Assembly (NCBI GenBank): GCA_028823445.1
Contig: JAPKBH010000001.1
Coordinates: forward strand, 140,142-204,141
Length of the DNA stretch: 64,000 nucleotides
Direction of reading: 5' to 3'
Source: Acidimicrobiales bacterium
Lineage (GTDB): Bacteria; Actinomycetota; Acidimicrobiia; Acidimicrobiales; MedAcidi-G1
Translations under genes and position numbers: made by a program
Notes under the pieces: model-generated
Seen by the model: only the letters and a program-made list of their open reading frames with translations
Databases searched by the model: none
What the model was told of the DNA's origin: nothing
In this document: positions 51,859 through 60,011 of the stretch, piece after piece
Numbering within the stretch: the first letter of the stretch is position 1
How the letters are laid out: the number at the start of each line of letters is the position of its first letter

Positions 51859-54434
51859 CTCTCGTACTGCTTGCTTAACAGCAGTTCCATCATTTCTCGG
51901 GCCACCATGGGTGCTGCATTCTGGTTTTGTCCGGTAATTAAGTTACCGTCGACCACCCAGTGGTTTGCTAAGGGGTCTCGAAACTTGGTAACGCTTTCAA
52001 AGAGTGCTCCGTGAGCACGTAACTCAGTTTCGGGGTGGTGAGGGGTTTTCCTGATACCCAACTCGGAGACCTGTTTGTCGGTTACGGCAGAAATACGGCG
52101 GCCCTTAACCAGGGATTCCCCGTTGGCGTCTTTAGCCTTCAGCAGCCCCAGTGGGCCATGACACACCCCGCCTATGACCCGGTTGAGCGCATTGGCTTCC
52201 GTCATTTTTAGACCCAAGGCCTCCGAAAAACCAAAGTCGAAGGCCGCTCCCCACCCACCTGCTAAAAAAACAATGTCGTAGTCGGCCATATCAAGGTCGG
52301 CTATGGGCCGTGAATCTAAAACTTTTTCTTGAAAAACTTCATCCCCCAGAAAGCGGTCGTCGCTCGGAGTACGCAACACGGGCTTGAGCGATTTCGGATC
52401 TACCGGTACCACTCCCCCTAAGGGGCTCGCTACCTCCACTTCCATCCCAGCATCCAAGAAGGCGTAGTAGGGAACGGTCATTTCGCTGGCAAACACCCCC
52501 GTAGGCTTGCCGATCTCTAGGACAGCGGCATTGGTGGCCACCACGAGGGCGCTACGGCCGTTCAGGTCAAGGGCCACTGCTTCGGAGTCTTCAGGGTGCA
52601 TACCAAGTCGCTGCAGGCCTTTGCGGAGAAGTCGGGCCGGGGGTGGTGGTGTTTTACTTTTCATTTTTTCCTTCGTGGGTCGTGTGGCGTAGGGCCATGG
52701 TTTGTTTCGAGTAGCTAGGCAGCGCTGACGTTCTTTAGCTAGCCGCTCCTTGAGCAAGGCAAATACCGCAGCGGCCTCTGCTTGACCGGCTTGGTTGAGT
52801 GCTTCGTTGGGGTCAGCGTCTAGGTCGTACAGTTCCCACTGGTCAGGTAGTGGTTTGGTGCGAAAAGACGGTCCACCCATCCCGGTGGCCGCCAGATGGC
52901 GCACTCCGGGTTCGGTCCAAGTTTCTGGGTCGTCATAGGTGCGAACGATTTTCCAAAGGTGTCCTTGGCCAAAGAGTGCATCGCTTTTCGACACTCGTGA
53001 CACTAAACCTTCAAAGTTTGCCGCCACATGGGCTGGCACTTGAATGCGTAGTGGTCCCGGGGGGTTCTTTTCTTTTCCTAAGCGACGGGCCAGGCCACTG
53101 GCTCCGCTGTCGCCTTCCAGCATGTTGTCTCGGGTCATTAGGTAGACCGAACGGTCTTCCTCTGGAGAAGTCTCTTGGCGAATGGTCGGTAAGAGATTTT
53201 TTCCCGGCAAGGGGTGGACCTCGGAAAAAGTTTTCCGTAACTCGGCGGCGGTGCTGTCGTGATCAATAGATGCGGCCGCCAGCAGGGTAGGAACGAGGTC
53301 GACATGCGAGGTAGCCGCACCAACGATTTGCTGAGGGGTGGTTGCTTGGTTGCCAATGCCGGCCACGGTGAAAGGAACTCGGGTGGCTTCGTCGTACAGG
53401 TTGAACCATTTTTGATGCAATCCCCCATGGGCACCCAATAAATCACCGTGGTCGGAAGTGCGTACCAGAAGCGCGTTGGTTGAGCCGTTTTCGGTGACCG
53501 CCTGGCGAACTTGGTCAATAGCACTATCGCCTTGCGCATGCAATCGATAGTAAAGGTTGCGGTATTCCTGAGAGTTTTTAGCGTAAACCCGAGCCACGGC
53601 GGCCGGCGGGCCATACCCCGATGGGTAGGACTCACGAAAAGCTATTTGGGCGGCCGGCTTGGTGGAGAGGTCTTCGCTATCGGTGGGCGATGGGCCCACC
53701 GGTGGCGGGTCGAGCGAAGAAGCTTCAAAGGGAAGCCCTTTGCGTTGCCAAATCGGGAAAAGAACAATGTCATGGGGATTAACGAAACTAGCTACCAACA
53801 AAAATGGTCGCTGGGCGGCGGCCTCCCCTGCTTGACGGCGGGCGTAGCGATCCTTCAGCCAAGCCACTACCCGGTCCGCTATTAATGGGTCGCGACGGAA
53901 CCCTGAGTTGGCGAGTTGCCCACCGTGAGGCTCGGGCCCTACCCAGCCGGAAAACCCATAGGGCTCGAGCGGGTTGGCCGACAAATAGGCATCTACCGCC
54001 GAGGCATCGATAACGCCGTGGGCATCGTTGGTGGCTAAGACCTTGCCGGTAGTCGGATCAGTGAGGTCAGCGTGTGAAATGTGCCATTTGCCGTCGTAGT
54101 GCGTGTCGTATCCGGCGGCCGTAAACCAGTTGCCCAAAGTGGGGACTTCAAAGGGAGGTAGCCAGCGCAAGCGGGTGTCGTTGGCCATTTTTCCCAACCC
54201 GTCAGTTTGGGTAACCCCGTGTACATCGGGGTATTGCCCCGTGAATAGCGTGGGTCGACTGGGCACGCAGGCTAAAGAACCGGTGTAGTGGCGGCCGAAA
54301 TCTGCCCCATGATCAGTGAACCATTTGCGACCGGTCAGTGTTTCTTGGCGCCAGTGCTGGAGATTGTTGGCCTCGTACGAAGGGGCGGCTCGCTCTTCGT
54401 CGGTCATGAAGATGACAATGTCGGGTCTATCCAT
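51855..54434 (-). CDS. Sulfatase fused to a C-terminal DJ-1/PfpI domain
   Basis: 859 residues from ATG 54434 (MDRPDIVIFMTDEER), with AAGGA upstream. Residues 1-610 are a type I sulfatase: SLACVPSRPTLFTGQYP carries the CXPSR site whose Cys becomes formylglycine, and GYDTHYDGKWH and RTSDHGDLLGAHGG hold further metal and sulfate residues. From about 612 the frame continues without a stop into MKSKTPPPP and then a DJ-1/PfpI domain: GVFASEMTVPYYAF, ADYDIVFLAGGWG and nucleophile elbow GGVCHGPLGLL, ending VDGNLITGQNQ. An AAGGA lies 6 bases before the internal ATG, so a free DJ-1 protein may also be made. Such a fusion is new to me. Last gene of the operon. Confidence 0.87.
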   Translation of the reverse strand: MDRPDIVIFMTDEERAAPSYEANNLQHWRQETLTGRKWFTDHGADFGRHYTGSLACVPSRPTLFTGQYPDVHGVTQTDGLGKMANDTRLRWLPPFEVPTLGNWFTAAGYDTHYDGKWHISHADLTDPTTGKVLATNDAHGVIDASAVDAYLSANPLEPYGFSGWVGPEPHGGQLANSGFRRDPLIADRVVAWLKDRYARRQAGEAAAQRPFLLVASFVNPHDIVLFPIWQRKGLPFEASSLDPPPVGPSPTDSEDLSTKPAAQIAFRESYPSGYGPPAAVARVYAKNSQEYRNLYYRLHAQGDSAIDQVRQAVTENGSTNALLVRTSDHGDLLGAHGGLHQKWFNLYDEATRVPFTVAGIGNQATTPQQIVGAATSHVDLVPTLLAAASIDHDSTAAELRKTFSEVHPLPGKNLLPTIRQETSPEEDRSVYLMTRDNMLEGDSGASGLARRLGKEKNPPGPLRIQVPAHVAANFEGLVSRVSKSDALFGQGHLWKIVRTYDDPETWTEPGVRHLAATGMGGPSFRTKPLPDQWELYDLDADPNEALNQAGQAEAAAVFALLKERLAKERQRCLATRNKPWPYATRPTKEKMKSKTPPPPARLLRKGLQRLGMHPEDSEAVALDLNGRSALVVATNAAVLEIGKPTGVFASEMTVPYYAFLDAGMEVEVASPLGGVVPVDPKSLKPVLRTPSDDRFLGDEVFQEKVLDSRPIADLDMADYDIVFLAGGWGAAFDFGFSEALGLKMTEANALNRVIGGVCHGPLGLLKAKDANGESLVKGRRISAVTDKQVSELGIRKTPHHPETELRAHGALFESVTKFRDPLANHWVVDGNLITGQNQNAAPMVAREMMELLLSKQYES

Positions 54435-54888
54435 GATGTTCTTCCTTGGGGGCTTCAATGTTTGTTTCAGCGACCAGTCCACTCAGCATTTGTTCAGCGG
54501 CCTGAGACATTTTTTTACCGACGGCTTTGGCGATAAGTTTTTGAGGAGGTCGAGGGCCGGCATCGATGCGAGTAATTAAAGTCACTTTGGTTCCTTGAGT
54601 AATCTTTTTAAGTGTCCAAGTATTGGTGAGCGATTTGATAACCGGCGGCAGGCCTTCAATGGTGTAGGCCAATGTTTTTTCGGGTTGCCAGGTGGTGACC
54701 GTTTCTATCACTACATTACGACTGCTTTGAATACGGCGAACCATGCCACGGCCCGAAGTTTGCTCGCTCATGAGACATGCATGGTCAACATTGCTGGCCC
54801 ATCTACTAATGGCGGCGAAGTCACTCAAAACGGCCCAGATTTCCTGGGGAGAGGACGTGAGTTCGCGACTCTGGGTGAGTTCAATCAT
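54427..54888 (-). CDS. SRPBCC family (polyketide cyclase/START-like) protein
   Basis: 153 residues, helix-grip fold likely binding a hydrophobic ligand. It opens IELTQSRELTSSPQEIWAVLSDFAAISRWASNVDH, split here as strand, helix and W-containing loop typical of the family. GRGMVRRIQS and KVTLITRIDAGP follow. ATG overlaps the stop of the dehalogenase (ATGA), and its stop overlaps the sulfatase start by eight bases, so it is coupled on both sides. Specific role unknown. Confidence 0.83.
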   Translation of the reverse strand: MIELTQSRELTSSPQEIWAVLSDFAAISRWASNVDHACLMSEQTSGRGMVRRIQSSRNVVIETVTTWQPEKTLAYTIEGLPPVIKSLTNTWTLKKITQGTKVTLITRIDAGPRPPQKLIAKAVGKKMSQAAEQMLSGLVAETNIEAPKEEHHG

Positions 54889-55790
54889 GCGTTTATGAAT
54901 GAAATGAGAACGCCAGCGAGTTCCGGACCACAGTCTTCTTGTAGAAAATGTCCCCCGCCTTCTATGGTGACATGGGGTTGTCCCTGGGCGCCGGGAATTA
55001 ATTTTTTAAAGATCTTGTCGCCCCCCTGAGTTACTGGGTCTTGGTCGCTAAAGCAACAGAGAAAAGGTTTTTGGAACTTTTTTAAAGACTCCCAGGCTTG
55101 CCGGTTGGCTGAAGATTCAACATCTTGAGGCGAGGTGCAAACCAGCGAGGGCCAAATTCTTGCCCCAGCCTTGTATCGATCTTCAGGAAAAGGAGCATCA
55201 TAAGCAGCAATCGCTGACGGAGAAAGTCCGTTAACGCAGGCCCCGGTGCAGATTTTACCAACCGGAAAATGCTCAGTGGTTTGACTGAACTGTTGCCATT
55301 TAAGAAAAGCTTCGCTCGCTGAGTGATCGCCGGTTGGTAAGCCAGTGTTGCCAATAGCCACCCGGGCGAAGCGCTCAGGCTGGGCGGCTACTAATCGTAG
55401 GCCGATGAGCCCGCCCCAGTCTTGACCAAAAAATGTGATGTCTTGCAAGTTAAGAACTTCAAAGATTAGCTCCGACATCCAAGACACATGGCGGGCATAG
55501 GTGTAGTCGCTTTGCTGTTCCGGTTTATCGCTGCGGCCGAAACCCACTTGGTCGGGCACAATTACCCGGTGCCCCGCAGCCACCAAGGGAGGTATAACCG
55601 TCCGGTAGAGGTAACTCCAGGTGGGTTCTCCGTGTAAAAGAAGAATCGGTGAAGCGGTTGCGGGGCCTTCATCTAGATAGTGAACTCGCAGGGTTCCCCC
55701 GTCTTGATCAGATATTTCTGCATAGTGGGGGGCAAAAGGGAAATCTTCAAGTTGATCAAAGCAACGATCGGGGGTGCGGAGAGTTTTCAT
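54885..55790 (-). CDS. Haloalkane dehalogenase (HLD-I type)
   Basis: 301 residues, alpha/beta hydrolase that replaces a carbon-bound halogen by hydroxyl. LLHGEPTWSYLYR near residue 52 and VGFGRSDKP near 82 are family marks. Nucleophile Asp124 and halide-binding Trp125 lie in FFGQDWGGLIG, the same numbers as in DhlA. A second halide Trp is probable in AFLKWQQF (Trp165), acid Asp in FSDQDPVT and base His281 in GGGHFLQED. AAGGAA precedes ATG. Members of this group can also act as epoxide hydrolase or esterase, so activity is inferred. Confidence 0.85.
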   Translation of the reverse strand: MKTLRTPDRCFDQLEDFPFAPHYAEISDQDGGTLRVHYLDEGPATASPILLLHGEPTWSYLYRTVIPPLVAAGHRVIVPDQVGFGRSDKPEQQSDYTYARHVSWMSELIFEVLNLQDITFFGQDWGGLIGLRLVAAQPERFARVAIGNTGLPTGDHSASEAFLKWQQFSQTTEHFPVGKICTGACVNGLSPSAIAAYDAPFPEDRYKAGARIWPSLVCTSPQDVESSANRQAWESLKKFQKPFLCCFSDQDPVTQGGDKIFKKLIPGAQGQPHVTIEGGGHFLQEDCGPELAGVLISFINA

Positions 55791-55806
55791 TTCGTTCCTT
55801 GGTTCA

Positions 55807-58074
55807 TTATTGGCGAGACATTTCGGCTTGGGCTTGGGCGCTCTCTGCCTCGACTGATTGACGGGACAGAAGTTCTATCTCTACTTGATACAAAATACCG
55901 GCAAAGGGGAACGGGCTTTCGTATTGGGCAGAAATGGCAGACCCATGGTCGTAACCGATACTTGACCCCACCGAAGATATAACCCCCATATAGAGGGGCA
56001 ACTCTGCGGCTTGGCCAAACTCGCCGTTGAGAGACAGCTGAACGCGGCCTGTGCTGGACCCGGTGCGCCGCAGGTGGGCTACGAGGGTGCTCGGTCCCTG
56101 GGGAACGGAGCGGGGGCCAGAGACCACGGTGCGCTGCCCAAAAGCGTTGTACTCCAAAATCAGTTCCCCATTGAGTACGAAGAAACTGATGCCTGAGTTT
56201 TCGGTACCGGTAGACCACAGTACGCCTTCTTGGCCGGATTGGCAGTCCACCTGTGCCGTAAGGTCAAAGCTTCGTCCACCGATGGCCGCCGAGGCTTGTG
56301 CCGGAATGGGCAGCATGGGCGGGCGGTACACATAGCGGCGGCTTGTGGGGTGGGGCGAGCGGTCACGAAAACGTGGGCCAAACAAGGTGAGGCCGCGGTC
56401 GTCAAGCGGCAAAACCCCATGGCGCTCGGCTTCCTCCCACCACAGGCCGATAAGTTCATCAAGCTTTTCGGGTTGCGTGGCAGCCTGATCGTCGCATTCT
56501 GATGGGTCAACGGTTAGATGATAAAGTTCCCATAACTCGGTGTCGTAGTCGGCGCCGGGCAGATGGCGACACACCGCTTTCCAATTTCCTGCGACCAAAG
56601 CTCGGCTGCCCGCCATCTCAAAATACTGCAAGGTATTGGTGGCTGGGTGGTTAGCGTCGTTGAGCAGAGGGGCAAAAGAGTGCCCAGTTACCGGTAGTTG
56701 TTCGATGCCCTTGAAGGTTTCTGGTGGGGTGATACCCAAGAATTCATAGATGGTGGGGGCGATGTCGGCCACGTTGACAAATTGGTGCCGTTTGGTGCCT
56801 CGCTCAGACTGGTCAAGGCCTTGGGGCCAGTGCACAATCATGGGCACGTGTACCCCGCCCTCGTGGGTGTTCTGCTTGTACCACTTAAAGGGGGAGTTCC
56901 CGCACTGGGCCCAACCCCAGGGGTAGTTGGTGTGGCTCTGTGGGCCACCGATGCTCTCAATATCTTTGATGGCCTCTTCGGGAGTTTCGAGAATGCCGTT
57001 AAAGAACTTCATCTCGTGCATGACCCCGAAAGGGCCACCTTCTTGTGACGCACCGTTGTCGGACAAAAGTATGAGCAACGTGTTGTTGAGTTGCCCAAGA
57101 TCATCAAGGCCTTGGACCAGACGGCCTATTTGGTCGTCGGTGTGATCGAGGAAAGCAGCGAAGGCTTCCTGTAGGCGGGCGGCCAGGCGCTGTTGGGTTT
57201 CGGGGAGTTCGTCCCATGGTTCCACTCCAGGGTTGCGGGGAGCCAACTGGGTTTGTTCCGAAATAATCCCAAGTTCAATTTGTTGTTCAAACCAGCGTTG
57301 CCGCACCACATCCCAGCCCTCGTCAAAAGCACCGCGATATTTAGTGAGATACTTTTCCGGTGCTTGATGCGGTGCATGGGTGGCCCCAAAAGGTATATAA
57401 GCAAAAAATGGGCGATCGGGACGCACTCCTTTGCTATCGCTGATCATGCTCAGAGCCTGATCAATAATGTCTTCGCTGACGTGGTAGCCATCTTCTGGCT
57501 TCGCCGGTGGCTCAATGGGGTGGTTGTCAGAAACTAGGTCGGGGTAGAACTGGTCGGTCTCTCCTTCCAGAAAGCCATAGAAACGGTTGAAGCCTTTCCC
57601 GAGCGGCCAATGGTCAAACGGGCCGGCAGCTGAGCATTGCTCCATGGGGGCAAGATGCCATTTTCCGGTGCAGAAGGTGGCATAACCAGCGGCTCCGAGT
57701 ACCTCAGCCATGGTGGCGGCTTGAGGCGAGATATGGCCCAGTTGGTGCGGGAAACCAGTGTTGAAGTTAGAAATTGACCGCATTCCTACGGCGTGTTGTG
57801 CGCGCCCGGTGAGCAGCGAGGCCCGAGTAGGTGAACATAAGGGGGTCACATGAAAGTTAGTGAACTGCAGGCCACCTGCCGCCAATTGGTCAATATTTGG
57901 GGTGTCGATGTCTGAGCCGTAGCATCCAAATTGAGCAAAACCAGTGTCGTCAAGCAGCACCACCACCACGTTGGGGGCATCTTCCCCGGGGTGAGGGGGT
58001 TCAACAAAACTGGGGGTGGACTCCTCGAGGGTCCTTCCGATATGGCCGGTAAAGGTTTCTGGGCTAACGGTCAT
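55807..58074 (-). CDS. Arylsulfatase
   Basis: 755 residues, type I sulfatase. Metal Asp pair VVVLLDDTGFAQFGCYG near residue 34, formylglycine site LCSPTRASLLTGRAQHAVG near 80, and CTGKWHLAP, ILLSDNGASQEGG with further metal and sulfate ligands. After about residue 590 a beta-rich C-terminal domain follows (FFVLNGELILEYN, VAHLRRTG), common in large actinobacterial arylsulfatases. No signal peptide, so cytosolic. AAGAGGA precedes ATG. First gene of the operon arylsulfatase-dehalogenase-SRPBCC-sulfatase. The maturing enzyme is not in the window. Confidence 0.92.
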   Translation of the reverse strand: MTVSPETFTGHIGRTLEESTPSFVEPPHPGEDAPNVVVVLLDDTGFAQFGCYGSDIDTPNIDQLAAGGLQFTNFHVTPLCSPTRASLLTGRAQHAVGMRSISNFNTGFPHQLGHISPQAATMAEVLGAAGYATFCTGKWHLAPMEQCSAAGPFDHWPLGKGFNRFYGFLEGETDQFYPDLVSDNHPIEPPAKPEDGYHVSEDIIDQALSMISDSKGVRPDRPFFAYIPFGATHAPHQAPEKYLTKYRGAFDEGWDVVRQRWFEQQIELGIISEQTQLAPRNPGVEPWDELPETQQRLAARLQEAFAAFLDHTDDQIGRLVQGLDDLGQLNNTLLILLSDNGASQEGGPFGVMHEMKFFNGILETPEEAIKDIESIGGPQSHTNYPWGWAQCGNSPFKWYKQNTHEGGVHVPMIVHWPQGLDQSERGTKRHQFVNVADIAPTIYEFLGITPPETFKGIEQLPVTGHSFAPLLNDANHPATNTLQYFEMAGSRALVAGNWKAVCRHLPGADYDTELWELYHLTVDPSECDDQAATQPEKLDELIGLWWEEAERHGVLPLDDRGLTLFGPRFRDRSPHPTSRRYVYRPPMLPIPAQASAAIGGRSFDLTAQVDCQSGQEGVLWSTGTENSGISFFVLNGELILEYNAFGQRTVVSGPRSVPQGPSTLVAHLRRTGSSTGRVQLSLNGEFGQAAELPLYMGVISSVGSSIGYDHGSAISAQYESPFPFAGILYQVEIELLSRQSVEAESAQAQAEMSRQ

Positions 58075-58101
58075 TTTTTCCTCTTGTTTGCTCTTGGCTG
58101 T

Positions 58102-58139
58102 TCAATACTATAACTTATGCGAGTAGGAGTATCAATACT
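58102..58139. promoter_or_regulatory. Direct repeats TCAATACT and short palindrome between arylsulfatase and TetR genes
   Basis: TCAATACT occurs at 58102-58109 and 58132-58139, 30 bases apart, about three helical turns. The second lies in the 12-base inverted repeat AGTATCAATACT (58128-58139). The position between divergent genes fits an operator for the TetR regulator next door. TATAAC at 58110-58115 might be a promoter element. Confidence 0.45.
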
Positions 58140-58155
58140 TTACCCTGACCTTCTT

Positions 58156-58776
58156 ATGAACGCCCTCACCTCAAACCTCAGCAATCAACAACCAAGTGAT
58201 GGCCGACGCGCCCGAAGCCAGCGGGGGCGCCTGGCCGCCTTAGAGGCGATGATCGACCTTCTTAATGACGGGCATACGCCCCCCTCGGCCAACCAAGTGG
58301 CCCAACGGGCCGGCATTTCGGTGGCCACCCTGTTCCGCTATTTTGAAACGTTGGAAGACCTCCGCAAATACGCCACCCAACAGTGCCTGGAGCGCTTCGC
58401 TCACCTTTTTGAGATGCCACAAGTAGGTATGGGAACTACCGAAGAAAAGATCTCCGCCCTGGTGGCTAGCCGCCTTGATCAATACCAAGCCATTGGGCCC
58501 ATTGCTCGACTCATTCGCTGGCGGGCCTTTGACGCTCCCGAGGTTCGCTCTACCTTGGCTCAGCAGCGCCAAAAGCAACGACAGCAACTGGCCACACATT
58601 TTGCTAAAGAGATGAACTCTCTCTCCCTCCGAGAGCAGGAAGATCTGCTGGCCTCACTGGTTGCTTTAACTTCTTTTGAGGCTTGGGATCAACGGACCGA
58701 GGACCAGCAACACAGCAGCAAGCGCATTGCCAGCAGTTGGGAAAAAACCCTCGCCCAATTACTGGCTGCCCGTTAA
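58156..58776 (+). CDS. TetR family transcriptional regulator
   Basis: About 206 residues. The helix-turn-helix is SANQVAQRAGISVATLFRYFETLEDLRKYA near residues 40-70 (ATLFRYF is the recognition helix region), with a basic arm before it (DGRRARSQRGR). The C-terminal ligand domain is divergent. ATG 58156 is chosen; ATG 58117 is in frame but lies among the putative operator bases. Divergent from the sulfatase-dehalogenase operon, so it likely represses that operon and itself. Effector unknown. Confidence 0.87.
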   Translation: MNALTSNLSNQQPSDGRRARSQRGRLAALEAMIDLLNDGHTPPSANQVAQRAGISVATLFRYFETLEDLRKYATQQCLERFAHLFEMPQVGMGTTEEKISALVASRLDQYQAIGPIARLIRWRAFDAPEVRSTLAQQRQKQRQQLATHFAKEMNSLSLREQEDLLASLVALTSFEAWDQRTEDQQHSSKRIASSWEKTLAQLLAAR

Positions 58777-58840
58777 GCCAGGGTCTTGCCGTGGCCTCTC
58801 TTCAAGGCCTCCCCAACAATCACCTCAATGAGCATGACTG

Positions 58841-59686
58841 CTAAGAAACCACCGTGTCGCTATAGGTCAAACCTTCAGGAGTTACCTCAATGCGGGTGAT
58901 GGTGATATTTTCTTCTGCCGTACCGAAGTTCTTTATGGTGGTGAACATATTTTTGTCTCGATAAACGTTGGCCGAAGACAACGAGCCGGTCATGAACTGA
59001 CGAAACTTGGCCTTGCGCACCAGATCCGAGACCTCCACCATGTCTACCTCGTGAGTGTGGCCGCAAAAAACGGCTTCGATCTGGTTATCCAAAACAAAAT
59101 CAGTTACCCGTTTTGAATCAATTAACGGGTCAGGGTCGGTCACCACGATGGGGTGGTGGGCCAACATGATGGCTCGGTCATAGGTTCGGGCGGCCATCTC
59201 GTCAGCCATGGCGTATAAAAACTGTTCCTCAACTAGGCCGAAGTCGCTTTGAAACTTGTTGGTATCCAAGCAGAGGATTAATACTTCTTCTTGCCCGATG
59301 GTGAATTGTCGAACAAAGTTGACGTCGGCCATGTATTCGCTGAGGTTCATCTTTTGTGGGTCGTGATACACCTTTGGTTTGGTCACCTTGGAGGGGTCTT
59401 TGGGTTCCAAAAAGGGCCCGCCGTAAAGGTATTGGCGAAAGAGTTCTTGGGAGCGTTTGGCATATTTGTCGTGGTTGCCCATGATGGAAACCACGTTGGG
59501 GCACTGCAAGCCAGAAAGAAACGCCTGCACCGCAGCAAACTCGTCGGGCAAGGAGTCAGAGGTGGAATCCCCGGTGTTGAACACCAAGTCAGCATCAAAA
59601 GCGTTGAGCCGCTCCAGCAACTCTTGGTCGTCGGCCAACCAGTGGTAAGGGCCAAAATGCAAGTCCGTAATATGAAGAATGTCCAC
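58841..59686 (-). CDS. Metallophosphoesterase (class III, CpdA-like)
   Basis: 281 residues from GTG 59686. Dinuclear metal motifs are in order: ITDLHFG (Asp8, His10), NTGDSTSD, IMGNHDKYAKR, MLAHHPIVV and FCGHTHEVDM. All are intact. Related enzymes hydrolyse cyclic nucleotides or phosphodiesters; which one is not clear. A TAGTCT box 6 bases before the start suggests a leaderless mRNA. The C-terminal 60 residues, past the metal motifs, form a beta-rich tail. Confidence 0.9.
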   Translation of the reverse strand: MDILHITDLHFGPYHWLADDQELLERLNAFDADLVFNTGDSTSDSLPDEFAAVQAFLSGLQCPNVVSIMGNHDKYAKRSQELFRQYLYGGPFLEPKDPSKVTKPKVYHDPQKMNLSEYMADVNFVRQFTIGQEEVLILCLDTNKFQSDFGLVEEQFLYAMADEMAARTYDRAIMLAHHPIVVTDPDPLIDSKRVTDFVLDNQIEAVFCGHTHEVDMVEVSDLVRKAKFRQFMTGSLSSANVYRDKNMFTTIKNFGTAEENITITRIEVTPEGLTYSDTVVS

Positions 59687-59692
59687 GGGCGG

Positions 59693-59698
59693 AGACTA
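59693..59698 (-). promoter_or_regulatory. Putative -10 box (TAGTCT) of leaderless metallophosphoesterase gene
   Basis: TAGTCT on the minus strand, exactly 6 bases before GTG 59686, the same hexamer and spacing as at 23434. Confidence 0.55.
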
Positions 59699-59737
59699 AC
59701 CGCTACGGCCAACCCGAGCGACCCAATAGCTACAAAT

Positions 59738-59821
59738 TTAGCTCGCCGGCAGAACCGGAATCCCGTGTATCTCGGCTACAGATGCCAGCCAGTCATCGTA
59801 GGTAACCATTCCAGCAAAGCT
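59738..59821 (-). pseudogene. C-terminal remnant of a VapC/PIN-domain toxin
   Basis: The frame before TAA 59738 reads VTYDDWLASVAEIHGIPVLP, which matches the end of VapC toxins (the LVTYDxRLAxAAxxHGxPVLAP block with its last acidic residue). The first 100 or so residues of the toxin are missing. It lies directly after, and overlaps, a frameshifted antitoxin, so it is the leftover of a toxin-antitoxin operon. Confidence 0.65.
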
Positions 59822-59960
59822 TGAAGCGGCCCTTTGGGTGGTGCAGAGGGTTGCGCTACCGGCCTTCCCCTATCGGTAATGACGTCGTCTCTCCGGCGGT
59901 GGCTTGTGCCATTACCGCTGAGGCATTTTGTTTTAACGTTCGAATCCCTACTTTTTCCAT
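59776..59960 (-). pseudogene. Frameshifted Phd/YefM-type antitoxin
   Basis: From ATG 59960 the frame reads MEKVGIRTLKQNASAVMAQ and then ATAGET, the typical start of a prevent-host-death antitoxin, but stops at 59856 after 34 codons. In a second frame the text continues as VITDRGRPVAQPSAPPKGPL up to a stop at 59776, the next conserved block of the same family. Removing two bases near the GAGACGACG stretch would join them. So this antitoxin is broken by a small indel. It is divergent from the RNA methyltransferase gene. Confidence 0.72.
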
Positions 59961-60000
59961 GTGCTTCACATATAGCGCAAAGTTCTCTTGGGTAGGAAGG

Positions 60001-60006
60001 TATTAT
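60001..60006 (+). promoter_or_regulatory. Possible -10 box (TATTAT) before the RNA methyltransferase
   Basis: TATTAT ends 5 bases before ATG 60012. A Shine-Dalgarno-like AGGAAGG lies at 59994-60000, so a leadered mRNA from further upstream is equally possible. Confidence 0.3.
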
Positions 60007-60011
60007 TCCAT

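Noticed and set aside
54885..55790. Epoxide hydrolase as the first name for the dehalogenase gene.
   Set aside because: The DhlA-like Asp124-Trp125 pair, HGEPTW start and second halide Trp fit haloalkane dehalogenase; epoxide hydrolases would need a ring-opening Tyr pair that I do not see.
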